Below, piece by piece: positions 18,180 through 27,530 of a stretch of 64,000 bases of DNA (positions are counted from its first letter, which is position 1; each line of letters opens with the position of its first letter). The stretch is from UBA10347 sp905182135 (GTDB taxonomy: Bacteria; Actinomycetota; Acidimicrobiia; Acidimicrobiales; UBA10347): the NCBI GenBank assembly GCA_963925805.1, contig CAWUSE010000023.1, positions 62,001-126,000 of the forward strand, written 5' to 3'. The notes under the pieces are model-generated. The model made no database searches. It was not told the DNA's origin and was given only the letters and a program-made list of their open reading frames with translations. Position numbers and translations under genes: made by a program.

Positions 18180-18705
18180 CCGGGAAGCGAGCCGGTGATA
18201 GGGCGGGGCACAAGCGCGGTGATTTCCAGAACTGGTGTCGTTTCAGCAATGATTTGACACAGAGGACCACTTCCACCAAGTGAGTGTGTTCACCGTTTTG
18301 CTGGTCCTATGACATGAATATGGACGTGTGCCCCCGCCATCGTGATCAATGCAATGCCAGGGCTGAGGAGTCCTCGGCGATGATTCGATGGTCAGGTACA
18401 TCGAATTCGGCGGCTGAACTATTGCTGCCAGCCAGTGGCTAGAGACACGACCGAGGTATACGTCTCAAGCGGTGGCGGGTTGCCAGTTAGCTTGCAAGCA
18501 TCGCGTCACACGCTGCCCATTGCTGGCGGAACCGAGCCACGAGCGCTGCGAACCACGCGTCGTTGGCAGCGCTCCGACGGGAGCGCTACAACGATTTTTG
18601 CATCGCCGAGTCGGTTCGGTGGCCGACGTGTTGGAGAAAATCCGTGTCGGTATCTGAAACAGGTGGATAGCGAAACTTTTGTGTTCTCTGTTTTTAGTAT
18701 GTCTG
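18180..18705. other. Gene-poor stretch after bpa
   Basis: No reading frame here has recognisable protein features or a convincing start. The only structure noted is the strong hairpin at 18568-18587. The stretch leads into the decayed gene on the minus strand. Confidence 0.5.
18568..18599 (+). terminator. Perfect hairpin with short downstream T-run
   Basis: AGCGCTCC (18568-18575), a GACG loop, and GGAGCGCT (18580-18587) form a perfect eight-base-pair stem. TTTTT follows at 18595-18599. The layout is terminator-like on the plus strand, but the nearest plus gene ends 390 bases upstream. Confidence 0.4.
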
Positions 18706-19437
18706 TCAGGTTGCTGCGACTCCGCCTTGACCACAGGAAATCTGAACGCTCACAGCACCAGTGCCGCCATCCATATGGACGCCGGTCGCCAAAGACCACA
18801 CCACGTCAATACGGTGAACGAAAACGTCGACGCTGTTACTTCCGGTGTTAAAGGAATTAGCCCCGATAGAACCAGAAATAGTGCTTCAGGTGCCGTCCGC
18901 TGCGCCAATAACAACGAACTCGCAAATCTGGTCGTCGCAGTACTGAATGATCTCGAGACCAACTACTGAATAGCCTTCCGTTGTGATGAGCTCGCCAATA
19001 AATGTGTAGTCCATGCCGTTACCATCACCTGAAAATGAGCCATTGAGGGTGGCGCGTAATTCAGCGCACGCACAGGCACCGTTATTCATCGCTATGAACC
19101 GGTCGGCACCACAGGTCAAATCGCTCAACGCCCCATCAGAACCAGCTGTTCCATCCACGCCAGCTGGTCATTTAGAGCCAATCACTCCTGTAGAGGCAGT
19201 TGGGCCTTGTTGACCTATAAACCCAACGCCTTCGGACCCAGCCGCTCCGTCCACGACAGCGGGTCCATCACGGCCATTGCATCCGTATGCACCTTTGGGC
19301 CTTGTGGCCCGGATGGCAAGTTGGCGATTTGTTGTTCTAATGCCGCGATTCGGGTTTCCAGTTCTGCAGCGTCTGGCTGCGCTGTCAACTCGACTCTGTC
19401 TTCTCGTTCCGCGTCAGGCAGAACATAACGATAACGA
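18706..19437 (-). pseudogene. Decayed collagen-like repeat (Gly-X-Y) protein gene
   Basis: Read on the minus strand, about 19437 downward, the frame gives a coiled-coil segment ending ELETRIAALEQQIANLPSG and PQGP. A one-base frameshift near 19300 then continues as Gly-X-Y triplets (GCNGRDGPAVVDGAAGSEGV, GQQGPTASTGVIG). A TGA at 19168-19170 interrupts, then PAGVDGTAGSDGALSDLTCG and IAMNNGACACAELRATLNG. A second TGA at 18886-18888 is followed by 59 more open codons (SGSIGANSFNTGSNSVDVFV) to a TGA at 18706. The pieces fit one original protein: coiled coil, collagen-like stalk, C-terminal domain. One frameshift and two nonsense codons make it non-functional unless recoded. Confidence 0.65.
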
Positions 19438-19750
19438 TGTCGCGTTTCCCGCTAGCTTCACTTATGCGGCGGATGAATTCGTAACGGTCACGGTCCTTCA
19501 CGGCCAGATTCTCGGAACCGACCGCATAGTTCATGATGTGAAGCCGGCCCTCGATCGGGTCTTGTCTCAGATTCCTTGTCATAGGCCGGACGTTAAATTC
19601 GGGATACGACAAGGACCGCGCAGCTTGGGACGGGTGCGTCGTACATGTCTCAAGCACAGCGATGGCATCTAGAGCGCAACTGCGATAAGTTTATGGCTCC
19701 GGAATTACAGACGTGTAACTCTGGAGTTGACTAAGCGATGCAGAGGTCTC
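19438..19750. other. Upstream of dnaE; no supported gene
   Basis: A minus-strand open frame (19385-19657) shows no recognisable family and may be the degraded 5' end of the collagen-like gene. A small palindrome AACTCTGGAGTT lies at 19717-19728 just upstream of dnaE. No clear promoter is visible. Confidence 0.4.
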
Positions 19751-22700
19751 ATGGCTGGTTCATTCACACATCTTCATGTCCACACTGAGTTCTCGATGCT
19801 CGATGGGGCATCGCGTGTCGGCGAGTTGGCAGCTGCAGCCGCAGCCGACGGTCAACCGGCTATGGCGATGACTGATCACGGCAATATGTACGGCGTGCTC
19901 GACTTCTATCAGGCATGTAAAGAGGTCGGGGTTAAGCCGATTATCGGCACTGAGGCCTATATGGCCCACGACCACCGAAGCGAACGACCTAAGCGCCGCG
20001 GTCGTCTCGACGACTCAGGTGGCGAGACTGACTCGGGCAAGTTGTATTACCACCTCTGCCTGTTGGCGGAGAACCAAAAAGGCTACAAGAATCTAATTCA
20101 GCTATCGAGCCGGGCATACCTCGAGGGTTACTACTACAAACCCAGGATTGACTGGGAACTGCTCGACACCCACAGCGAAGGCGTAATCGCAACCACCGGC
20201 TGCCTGGGCGGACACGTTCTGCAAGAACTGCTCAATGGCAACGAAGATCAGGCCCGCAAAAAAGCCGGCAAGCTCCAAGATATTTTCGGTCGCGACAACC
20301 TGTTCGTCGAACTCCAGGATCATGGCATCGCTGCGCAGCGCCAGACCAACCCGCAGCTCGTCGAGATCGCCAACTACTTGGGCGCGCCACTCCTAGCAAC
20401 CAACGACACCCATTACACCCACAGCGAAGATCACCAGGCTCACGACGCTCTGCTATGTGTGCAGACCGCGTCGTTGATGAGCGACCCGGACCGATTCAGG
20501 TTCGAGGGCAACGACCACTACGTCAAGTCTTCGGCTGAGATGCGAGACCTGTTCCGCGAGGTTCCGAGCGCGTGCGACAACACATTGTGGATTGCTGAAC
20601 GCTGCAATGTTGAGATCGAGTTGGGCGAACCGAAGCTCCCCAAATTTCCGCTACCGGAAGGCTTCGAGACCGACTATCAGTATCTCGAGCACCTGACCTT
20701 TGAGGGCGCTCACAAACGTTGGGGAGAAGTCCTAAACGATGCGACCGTTGAGCGGCTGGCCTATGAGCTCAAAGTCATCAACGACATGGGTTTCTCGTCC
20801 TACTTCCTGATCACTGGCGACTTGATCAACCACGCACGCAAGCAGAACATCCGTGTGGGTCCAGGTCGTGGCTCTGCTGCCGGTTGTGCCGTGTCCTATT
20901 GCCTGCGCATCACCGACCTAGACCCGATCAAGTACGACTTGTTGTTCGAGCGATTCTTGAACCCGGGACGCCGATCGATGCCCGATATCGATATGGACTT
21001 CGACTCGCGATACCGCGACGAAATGATCCGCTATATGGCGGACCAGTACGGTCGAGAACACGTCGCCCAGATCGTGACCTTCTCAACCATCAAAGCGCGA
21101 GCTGCGGTGCGAGATGCTGCCCGTGTGCTCGGCCATCCGTACCTCGTTGGCGACCGCATCGCCAAGCTCATGCCGCCGCTGGTCATGGGGCGCGACACAC
21201 CGCTCTACGCTTGCCTCGAGAAGCATCCCAAGTACGAAGATGGCTACGGTATGGCCAAGGATCTGCGGGAACTTTACGCAGCGGACCCCGATGCCCGCGA
21301 GGTTGTCGACGTTGCACTCGGCCTCGAAGGTCTTCGTCGTGGTGACGGTATTCACGCGGCCGCTGTAGTAGTTACTGATGAACCGCTGACCGAATACCTG
21401 CCGATTCAGCGCAAACCAGAGAGCGGCCAAGACCCGGCCGACGCGCCGGTGGTCACGCAGTACGAAATGGGCCCGGTAGAAGACCTCGGCCTGTTAAAGC
21501 TCGACTTCCTCGGCCTGCGGAACCTCGACGTCATCAGCGATGCGCTAGAAATCATCAAGCGGACCCAAGGCATCACCGTCGATATCGACAATGTCGATCT
21601 GACAGATCAGCCGACCTATGAGCTGCTGCAGCGGGGCGACACGATTGGCGTGTTCCAGCTTGAGAGCTCACCAATGCGAGCCCTCATCCGTTCGCTCGCG
21701 CCGGATTGCTTCGACGACGTCGCTGCGCTGGTAGCGCTGTATCGCCCTGGCCCAATGGCCATGAATATGCACAACGATTACGCCGATCGCAAAAATGGGC
21801 GACAGGCGATCGAGTTGTTACATGACGATGCCGCCGAGATGTTGAGCGGCACGTACGGGCTCATGATCTACCAAGAGTCCATGATGCGTATCGCTCAGAA
21901 GTTTGCGGGTTACTCGCTTGAAGAAGCGGACAACTTGCGTAAGGCTTGCGGTAAGAAAATTCGCGAGGTCATGGCCAAAGAAAAAGTCGGCTTCATCGAA
22001 GGCTGCGTGAACACCGGTTACGGAGTCGAAGTCGGTGAGAAGTGGTGGGAGCAGATCGAGCCATTTGCCGACTATGCCTTTAACAAGAGCCATAGCTACG
22101 GCTACGGCTACGTTGCATTTCAGATCGCCTATCTCAAGGCGAACTTCCCGGTCGAGTACATGGCTTCGTTGCTCACAAGTGTGAAGGGCAACCTAGACAA
22201 GGCCGCTGGTTACTTGCACGAATGTCGCATCATGGGCGTTGATGTGCTTGTGCCCGATGTGAACCTGGCTCAAAGCGACTTCAGCGCAGCCGGGCGCGAT
22301 GAGCATGGATTGCCGAATTCGATTGTCTTTGGCCTGTCGGCAGTCCGCAACGTTGGCGAGGGCCTAGTGTCGCTGCTCGTCGAAGAGCGTGACGCAAACG
22401 GGCCATTCGACGACTTCACTGAATTTTGCGAACGAGTCGATCCGTCGGTACTCAACAAGCGCACTATCGAAGCGCTGATCAAGGCTGGTGGCTTTGATGC
22501 GATGGAGTATGGCCGGAAAGGAATGCTGCAGGTCTTTGAGCAGATCATTGATCTCACGCTCAGCCGCCGTCGTGAACGTGACATGGGTATTCAAACGCTC
22601 TTTGGTGAACTTAGCGAGGAAGCGACCTTTGACGAGCGCCCAAAGATCCCTGAGATGGAGTTCGAAAAGACCGAGAAGCTGCGCTTCGAGAAGGAAATGC

Positions 22701-23287
22701 TTGGGCTGTACATCAGCGATCATCCTCTGGCAGGTATCGAGGACGCCTTGCGCCGCAAGAGCGACTGCACGGTGCCGGAGCTCAAGGAGTTGGGCGACGG
22801 TGAGTTCCGGGCTGTCGGCGGGGTGGTTACGAACCTGCAGCGAAAGTACACCCGGAAACAGGACCTCATGGCGGTGTTCGAGCTCGAAGACCTCGAAGGC
22901 TCAATTGAGGTGATGGTGTTCCCGCGTTCCATGCTCAAGTTTGGGCACCTGCTTCGCGATGATGCCGTGGTCGTGGTCAAGGGCAGGCTCAAAGTCAACG
23001 ATGACGAACGCCAGATGATCTGCAACGAGGTCGAAATTTTTGAGACGCGCCAACGCAACGGCGCAGTGACCATCAAGCTGGGAGCGTCTGCGCTGGAGCA
23101 ACCCAAGCTCGACGCGCTCAAAGAAGTGATCCTTCACCATCCCGGCGACTCCGATGTGCTGATCGAGTTCGAGGATCTGGGTCAGAAGAAAACCGTTCGC
23201 TTATCCGAGAAATATGGCGTCGACCCAGCGTCGCCACTCATGGGCGAGCTACGCGTACTTCTTGGCGGCGGCGCTTTCACGCTCTAA
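19751..23287 (+). CDS. dnaE: DNA polymerase III alpha subunit DnaE
   Basis: Replicative polymerase catalytic subunit. The PHP domain starts at once (FTHLHVHTEFSMLDGA, MTDHGNMYGV). The C-family polymerase core has GPGRGSAAGCAVSYCL and the catalytic PDIDMDFDSRYRDEMI near residue 411. FNKSHSYGYGYVAFQIAYLK, a helix-hairpin-helix region and an OB domain (EGSIEVMVFPRSM) follow. The PHP His residues look intact, fitting actinobacterial DnaE1 with PHP proofreading. The ATG at 19751 is chosen (AGAGG just upstream); a TTG at 19727 adds eight residues. Length is about 1178. Confidence 0.97.
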   Translation: MAGSFTHLHVHTEFSMLDGASRVGELAAAAAADGQPAMAMTDHGNMYGVLDFYQACKEVGVKPIIGTEAYMAHDHRSERPKRRGRLDDSGGETDSGKLYYHLCLLAENQKGYKNLIQLSSRAYLEGYYYKPRIDWELLDTHSEGVIATTGCLGGHVLQELLNGNEDQARKKAGKLQDIFGRDNLFVELQDHGIAAQRQTNPQLVEIANYLGAPLLATNDTHYTHSEDHQAHDALLCVQTASLMSDPDRFRFEGNDHYVKSSAEMRDLFREVPSACDNTLWIAERCNVEIELGEPKLPKFPLPEGFETDYQYLEHLTFEGAHKRWGEVLNDATVERLAYELKVINDMGFSSYFLITGDLINHARKQNIRVGPGRGSAAGCAVSYCLRITDLDPIKYDLLFERFLNPGRRSMPDIDMDFDSRYRDEMIRYMADQYGREHVAQIVTFSTIKARAAVRDAARVLGHPYLVGDRIAKLMPPLVMGRDTPLYACLEKHPKYEDGYGMAKDLRELYAADPDAREVVDVALGLEGLRRGDGIHAAAVVVTDEPLTEYLPIQRKPESGQDPADAPVVTQYEMGPVEDLGLLKLDFLGLRNLDVISDALEIIKRTQGITVDIDNVDLTDQPTYELLQRGDTIGVFQLESSPMRALIRSLAPDCFDDVAALVALYRPGPMAMNMHNDYADRKNGRQAIELLHDDAAEMLSGTYGLMIYQESMMRIAQKFAGYSLEEADNLRKACGKKIREVMAKEKVGFIEGCVNTGYGVEVGEKWWEQIEPFADYAFNKSHSYGYGYVAFQIAYLKANFPVEYMASLLTSVKGNLDKAAGYLHECRIMGVDVLVPDVNLAQSDFSAAGRDEHGLPNSIVFGLSAVRNVGEGLVSLLVEERDANGPFDDFTEFCERVDPSVLNKRTIEALIKAGGFDAMEYGRKGMLQVFEQIIDLTLSRRRERDMGIQTLFGELSEEATFDERPKIPEMEFEKTEKLRFEKEMLGLYISDHPLAGIEDALRRKSDCTVPELKELGDGEFRAVGGVVTNLQRKYTRKQDLMAVFELEDLEGSIEVMVFPRSMLKFGHLLRDDAVVVVKGRLKVNDDERQMICNEVEIFETRQRNGAVTIKLGASALEQPKLDALKEVILHHPGDSDVLIEFEDLGQKKTVRLSEKYGVDPASPLMGELRVLLGGGAFTL

Positions 23288-23364
23288 CACACTGCTCCGG
23301 GTCAGCGCCACCGAACCAAATTTGCAAATAGACCCGACTAGCGAGTGGACTAGAGGACGGAGTA

Positions 23365-24069
23365 GTGGCTGAATATGATCCCGTGGGGGGCTCACCAATG
23401 GGTTTGGAAGTAACGACACAGGATTGCACCGCAGTCACCGATGCCGAACTAGAAGAGATGGCCGACCTTTGTGCCGAAGGATCGAATCGGTTCTCAATTG
23501 GATTGCTGTCAAAGCAAACTGAACTCTGGGTGTTGTGCACCACCGCCCGCGAAAACGGCAAGCTCCGTGGTTTCGGCTTCTCCACGCTCGAACGTGTCGG
23601 CGGAACGCCTGCGGTTCTTGTTGGCATCGCCGCAGTGGCGGCCAACAATCGCCGCTCCACCGTGCTTAATGCGCTCATGAACGAGCTGTTTCATCGTGCG
23701 CTCATGGCCTTCCCCGACGAAGACGTGCTGTTCGGCTGCCAGATCAACGACCCATCTGGCTTTGACGCTTTCAAACAACTCGCCGATCACATCCCACGCC
23801 CTGATTACAAGCCCAACGGCGAAGAACGTGCCTGGGGCCGACGATTGACGAAGCGATTCAGCATCGGCGCAAGCCGGTACGACGACCGCTCGTTCACGGT
23901 CCGAGGCGACGGATCGCAATCGTCGGTTCTCGATTACACGTCGACCACTCCGGAGAAGATCGCAGCAGACATCGTTGCGCTGTTCGACGACCACAACGCT
24001 GCTAAAGGGGACACGCTCGTGTGCCACGGCTGGGTTGCGCCCGAACGCCTCGCCAAACTCGGTAGATAG
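23365..24069 (+). CDS. Conserved unknown protein, possibly GNAT-fold
   Basis: A 234-residue protein with a GTG start preceded by GGACGGAG. I do not recognise a named family. The middle (KLRGFGFSTLERVGGTPAVL, then AVAANNRRSTVLNALMNELF) has the strand-helix order of an acetyltransferase-like fold, but no clear acetyl-CoA loop. The sequence is soluble, with no signal peptide or membrane segment. It lies between dnaE and a nitroreductase with spacers of about 75 bases on each side. Confidence 0.75.
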   Translation: MAEYDPVGGSPMGLEVTTQDCTAVTDAELEEMADLCAEGSNRFSIGLLSKQTELWVLCTTARENGKLRGFGFSTLERVGGTPAVLVGIAAVAANNRRSTVLNALMNELFHRALMAFPDEDVLFGCQINDPSGFDAFKQLADHIPRPDYKPNGEERAWGRRLTKRFSIGASRYDDRSFTVRGDGSQSSVLDYTSTTPEKIAADIVALFDDHNAAKGDTLVCHGWVAPERLAKLGR

Positions 24070-24146
24070 ATAGCTTGTAGGTAACGGTCCGCATTGCTGC
24101 TGCGGTGGGCCTAGCTGAAGTGTCTTTAGGCCAGGTGAGCTGAGCG

Positions 24147-24746
24147 ATGGAATTTACAGAGGTCGTCCGTACCCGCAAGATGGTGCGCAATTATCGGCCC
24201 GAGCCGGTGGACGCAACAGTGATTGACACCCTGCTCGCGCTCGCGTGCAAGGGGCCGTCAGCCGGGAACACTTGGGGAACGCACTTTGTGGTCCTCGAAG
24301 GCGATCAGACCCAGCGGTATTGGGATCTGACGCTGCCTGTAGACGCGCGCGAAAATTTCCCATGGCCAGGCTTGTTGCAGGCTCCGGTGATCGTCCTGCC
24401 ATGTGGCGACGCTAACGCGTACGTCGAGCGCTACAGCGAACCAGACAAGGCGAGGACCGGCCTCGGTATATCACCCGATGCTTGGAGTGTCCCGTACTGG
24501 CACGTCGACACCGCTATGGCCACTATGACCCTGCTACACGCAGCGACCAACGCCGGGCTGGGTGCGTTGTTCTTTGGCGTCTTTGACCATGAGTCGGCCG
24601 TGTGCGAAGCGCTGGGCATTCCCGCGTCTATTCGCCCAATCGGTGCAGTGGCCCTGGGCTGGCCGGGCGATACTGAGCGCCTCAGTAAATCCGCGCAGCG
24701 AGGACGACCACGTCTGGACGATATTGTGCATCGGGGCCAGTGGTGA
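24147..24746 (+). CDS. Nitroreductase-family FMN protein
   Basis: FMN-dependent oxidoreductase of the nitroreductase superfamily. The N-terminal VVRTRKMVRNYRPEPVDATV is the typical FMN phosphate-binding start. CKGPSAGNTWGTHFVVLEG follows, then the C-terminal HAATNAGLGALFFGVF and ALGWPGDT. At 199 residues it is normal for the family. Substrate is unknown. The stop overlaps the menA start, so co-expression with menaquinone synthesis is likely. Confidence 0.88.
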   Translation: MEFTEVVRTRKMVRNYRPEPVDATVIDTLLALACKGPSAGNTWGTHFVVLEGDQTQRYWDLTLPVDARENFPWPGLLQAPVIVLPCGDANAYVERYSEPDKARTGLGISPDAWSVPYWHVDTAMATMTLLHAATNAGLGALFFGVFDHESAVCEALGIPASIRPIGAVALGWPGDTERLSKSAQRGRPRLDDIVHRGQW

Positions 24747-25645
24747 ACCTTCCTGGTGTGCCGAAAGGCACCGCTCTCTGGTTGGCTGGCGCTCGCCCGA
24801 AGACCCTTCCGGCTGCAATTGTTCCCGTGGCAGTTGGTACCGCGGTGGCCTCTAACCCGTTGGCCGGTGGGGATGGAAACATCATCTGGTGGCGGGCGTT
24901 GTGCGCCATGGTGGTGGCGCTCGCTTTGCAGATAGCGACGAACTATGCCAATGACTACAGCGACGGAATCCGCGGCACCGATGATGATCGAGCTGGCCCA
25001 CTCCGACTCGTTGGGTCGGGTCTGGTTAACGCCAAGCACGTCAAGATCGCAGCCTTTGGGTCGTTCGGCATAGCCGCTGCAGCTGGCTTGGCGTTGGCCC
25101 TTGCTGTCGGTCCCGAATTGATCCTGGTTGGTTTGGCTTCAATCCTGGCCGGCTGGTTCTACACGGGAGGTAAGAACCCTTATGGTTATATGGGTTTGGG
25201 CGAAGTATTTGTGTTCGTATTTTTCGGCTTGGTAGCGACGGTTGGTTCCGCCTATGTGCAGCCCATGGGTTGGTCAGGACTTGCCTGGTTAGTGGCTATA
25301 GCTGTGGGGTGTCTATCGACAGCGTTGCTCGTGACGAACAACCTTCGGGATATACCGACCGACCAGGCGACCGGCAAGATCACGCTTGCCGTGCGGATGG
25401 GCGACCGCCGCACCCGAGGCCTTTTCGTTGTGTTCTTGTCGCTTCCGTTTCTGATCGCTGGCTTGGTTGCTGTCGACCGGCCCTGGGCGTTTCTTACGCT
25501 TGCGGCGTTACCACTCGCTGTGCGAGCGATTCGGCCTGTTGTCGGGGGAGCCACGGGCCGGGATCTGATACCGGTACTGGAGGCCACGGGAAAGACCCAG
25601 CTCGTTTATGGCGTTCTTCTTTCCGTTGGTCTATGGCTCGGGTAA
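24740..25645 (+). CDS. menA: 1,4-dihydroxy-2-naphthoate polyprenyltransferase MenA
   Basis: UbiA-superfamily membrane prenyltransferase making demethylmenaquinone. The first Asp-rich motif is NYANDYSDGIRGTDDDRAGP. The second is NNLRDIPTDQATGKITLAVR. About eight hydrophobic segments are present in 301 residues. The start is one of two adjacent GTG codons (24740 or 24743) overlapping the nitroreductase stop. menG lies convergently just downstream, so the two last menaquinone steps are encoded side by side. Confidence 0.94.
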   Translation: MVNLPGVPKGTALWLAGARPKTLPAAIVPVAVGTAVASNPLAGGDGNIIWWRALCAMVVALALQIATNYANDYSDGIRGTDDDRAGPLRLVGSGLVNAKHVKIAAFGSFGIAAAAGLALALAVGPELILVGLASILAGWFYTGGKNPYGYMGLGEVFVFVFFGLVATVGSAYVQPMGWSGLAWLVAIAVGCLSTALLVTNNLRDIPTDQATGKITLAVRMGDRRTRGLFVVFLSLPFLIAGLVAVDRPWAFLTLAALPLAVRAIRPVVGGATGRDLIPVLEATGKTQLVYGVLLSVGLWLG

Positions 25646-25676
25646 CAACAAGTGAGCGAAGACGGCCGACTAGAAC

Positions 25677-25719
25677 CGTCACATAATGGTGACGAGACCT
25701 GCGAACAACGAATGGTTCG
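25677..25719. terminator. Paired hairpins between convergent menA and menG
   Basis: CGTCAC (25677-25682) pairs with GTGACG (25689-25694) over a six-base loop. CGAAC (25702-25706) pairs with GTTCG (25715-25719). They fill the 80-base gap between two convergent stops. There is no T-run, so intrinsic termination is uncertain. Confidence 0.35.
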
Positions 25720-25725
25720 TATGAG

Positions 25726-26424
25726 CTACCTGGTGGCGGTGATGAGCTGAACGAGGCCGCCGTTGAGTTGGTGATGCTCGACGGTTGAGAAGCCAGCAGC
25801 ACGAACTTGCTCACTCAGCACCTGGGGCTCAGGTAGGTAGGAGAGCGAACGGGGCAAGTAATGATAGGCATCGGCGTTTGACAGCAGTCCACCAATGAGC
25901 GGAACGATCTTGCCAAAGTAGATGTCGTAGCCAAAACGCAGCAAGCGATTTTTGGGGCGACTGACATCGAGTAGTGCGATACGGCCGCCTGGCCGCACAA
26001 CCCGGGCGAGTTCTTCGAAGAACGGATCGAGTTCGACGAAGTTACGAAGTGCAAAGCCACACGTGACGCCGTCGACGGTGCCGTGGGTCAGCGGCAGTCG
26101 CAGCGCGTCGGCATGGACAAGTGGCGCTTCGGTTCGTGCGTGAGCCAACATGCCGAAGGCCAGGTCGAATCCAATGGGGGAGTGACCGCGGGCTTCAAGC
26201 GTGCGGCAAAAGTCGCCGGTTCCACACGCCAAGTCGGCTATGACCGAACCCGTTGGCAACGCGAGGTCCTTGATAGTTCGATTGCGCCAGCGCACATCGA
26301 GTCCGAATGTCATGATGCGATTCACCAGGTCATACCGGGGTGCAATCGTGTCGAACATCGTGCGGACGCTCGCTACCTTGGCGTCGCCAGTAGGCAGCGG
26401 TTCGTCTCTCGTTGGAATTGCCAT
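25726..26424 (-). CDS. menG: Demethylmenaquinone methyltransferase (MenG/UbiE)
   Basis: SAM-dependent C-methyltransferase of the last menaquinone step. VRTMFDTIAPRYDLVNRIMT is the UbiE N-signature. VIADLACGTGDFCRTLEARG is the SAM-binding motif I. The C-signature is seen in FALRNFVELDPFFEELARVV and RPGGRIALLDVSRP, then YHYLPRSLSYLPEPQVL. Length 232 is normal. The minus-strand neighbours rlmN and mshD lie immediately upstream, with a five-base gap to rlmN. Confidence 0.95.
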   Translation of the reverse strand: MAIPTRDEPLPTGDAKVASVRTMFDTIAPRYDLVNRIMTFGLDVRWRNRTIKDLALPTGSVIADLACGTGDFCRTLEARGHSPIGFDLAFGMLAHARTEAPLVHADALRLPLTHGTVDGVTCGFALRNFVELDPFFEELARVVRPGGRIALLDVSRPKNRLLRFGYDIYFGKIVPLIGGLLSNADAYHYLPRSLSYLPEPQVLSEQVRAAGFSTVEHHQLNGGLVQLITATR

Positions 26425-26429
26425 CGCCG

Positions 26430-27530
26430 TCAGTCTCCCAGCTGTGGACTGCGCCGGCTTGGCCCAGCTACCGGTTGTTCTGTGGCATTGGAGGCTTCGC
26501 TGCGATGACGGGCGGCGAGCTGACCACAGGCGGCATCGATGTCGAGACCGCGTGTTCGGCGAACCGTGGCGGTTGCGCCGCCTTCTTCGAGAAGATCGCG
26601 AAATTCGAATAGACGTTTTGGCGCAGCGCCAACGACTGGGTAGCCCGGTGTTGGATTTAGCGGGATCAGATTCACATGGGCCCGCGTGCGTCGGGCAATA
26701 CGAGTTAGCTCTTTGGCATCGCGGTCACTGTCGTTTACGCCCTTGATGAGCGCCCACTCGATCGAGACGCGGCGCCCGGACTGCTCTCGGTATCCAATCA
26801 TTGCATCACACAATTCGTCGATTGGATACCGCTTGTTGATTGGCACCAGCTCGTCACGTAGCCGGTCGTTGGCTGCATGTAGCGATACCGCAAGGGTCAC
26901 CGGCAATGAAGCTTCGGTGAGCTTCTTGATGCCAGGAATGACACCAACGGTCGAGACCGTTATCGAGCGGGCAGACAGCCCGAGGTCGCCATGCAGCCGT
27001 TCGACCGCACTCCACGTGTTCGGGAAGTTCGCCAACGGCTCGCCCATCCCCATGAACACCACATTTGATACTCGGCGTTCGCCCGCTGCCTGGGCAGCGC
27101 GTATAACCTGTTCGACGATTTCACCCGTGGTCAGATGTCGATCGAACCCTGCCTGGCCGGTTGCACAGAAGCCGCAGGCCATCGCGCACCCAGCCTGCGA
27201 ACTGACGCAAACCGTGGCCCGATCCGGGTACAGCATGAGCACAGTCTCGATCTGGTGGCCGTCGTGGGCCTTCCAGAGCCATTTCAGCGTCTGGCCTTTG
27301 TCGGCCTGCTGCAATTGAACCTGGGTGAGTGCCAATGGAGCTTGCTCTGCGAGACGAGCCCGTAGCTTCTTTGGGACATTGCTCATGTCATCGGGCAGCT
27401 TGAGTCCGTCGTAGAGACCTTCCCAGATCTGATCAACGCGGTACTTGGGTTCGCCTGCGCAGAGCTCGGCGAACTGTGTGCGATCGAGGTCATAGAGCGT
27501 TGTTGGCGCCTTGGCTGAGGAGAGGCTCAT
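26430..27530 (-). CDS. rlmN: Dual-specificity 23S rRNA/tRNA methyltransferase RlmN
   Basis: Radical-SAM enzyme methylating A2503 of 23S rRNA and A37 of some tRNAs. The cluster motif is GCAMACGFCATGQAG with Cys 115, 119 and 122. FMGMGEPLANFPN and the SAM-binding segment SVSLHAANDRLRDELVPIN follow. The second catalytic cysteine is in RGLDIDAACGQLA near the C-terminus. Length 366 is typical. The start overlaps the mshD stop by four bases. Confidence 0.96.
   Translation of the reverse strand: MSLSSAKAPTTLYDLDRTQFAELCAGEPKYRVDQIWEGLYDGLKLPDDMSNVPKKLRARLAEQAPLALTQVQLQQADKGQTLKWLWKAHDGHQIETVLMLYPDRATVCVSSQAGCAMACGFCATGQAGFDRHLTTGEIVEQVIRAAQAAGERRVSNVVFMGMGEPLANFPNTWSAVERLHGDLGLSARSITVSTVGVIPGIKKLTEASLPVTLAVSLHAANDRLRDELVPINKRYPIDELCDAMIGYREQSGRRVSIEWALIKGVNDSDRDAKELTRIARRTRAHVNLIPLNPTPGYPVVGAAPKRLFEFRDLLEEGGATATVRRTRGLDIDAACGQLAARHRSEASNATEQPVAGPSRRSPQLGD

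Noticed and set aside
18355..18400. Hammerhead-like CTGAGGAG element
   Set aside because: The CTGATGA core and the GAAA partner are absent; only a small hairpin remains.
18435..18851. Plus-strand frame in the bpa-dnaE gap
   Set aside because: Arg/Ser-rich, no recognisable motif, and it lies across a perfect hairpin and the antisense decayed gene.
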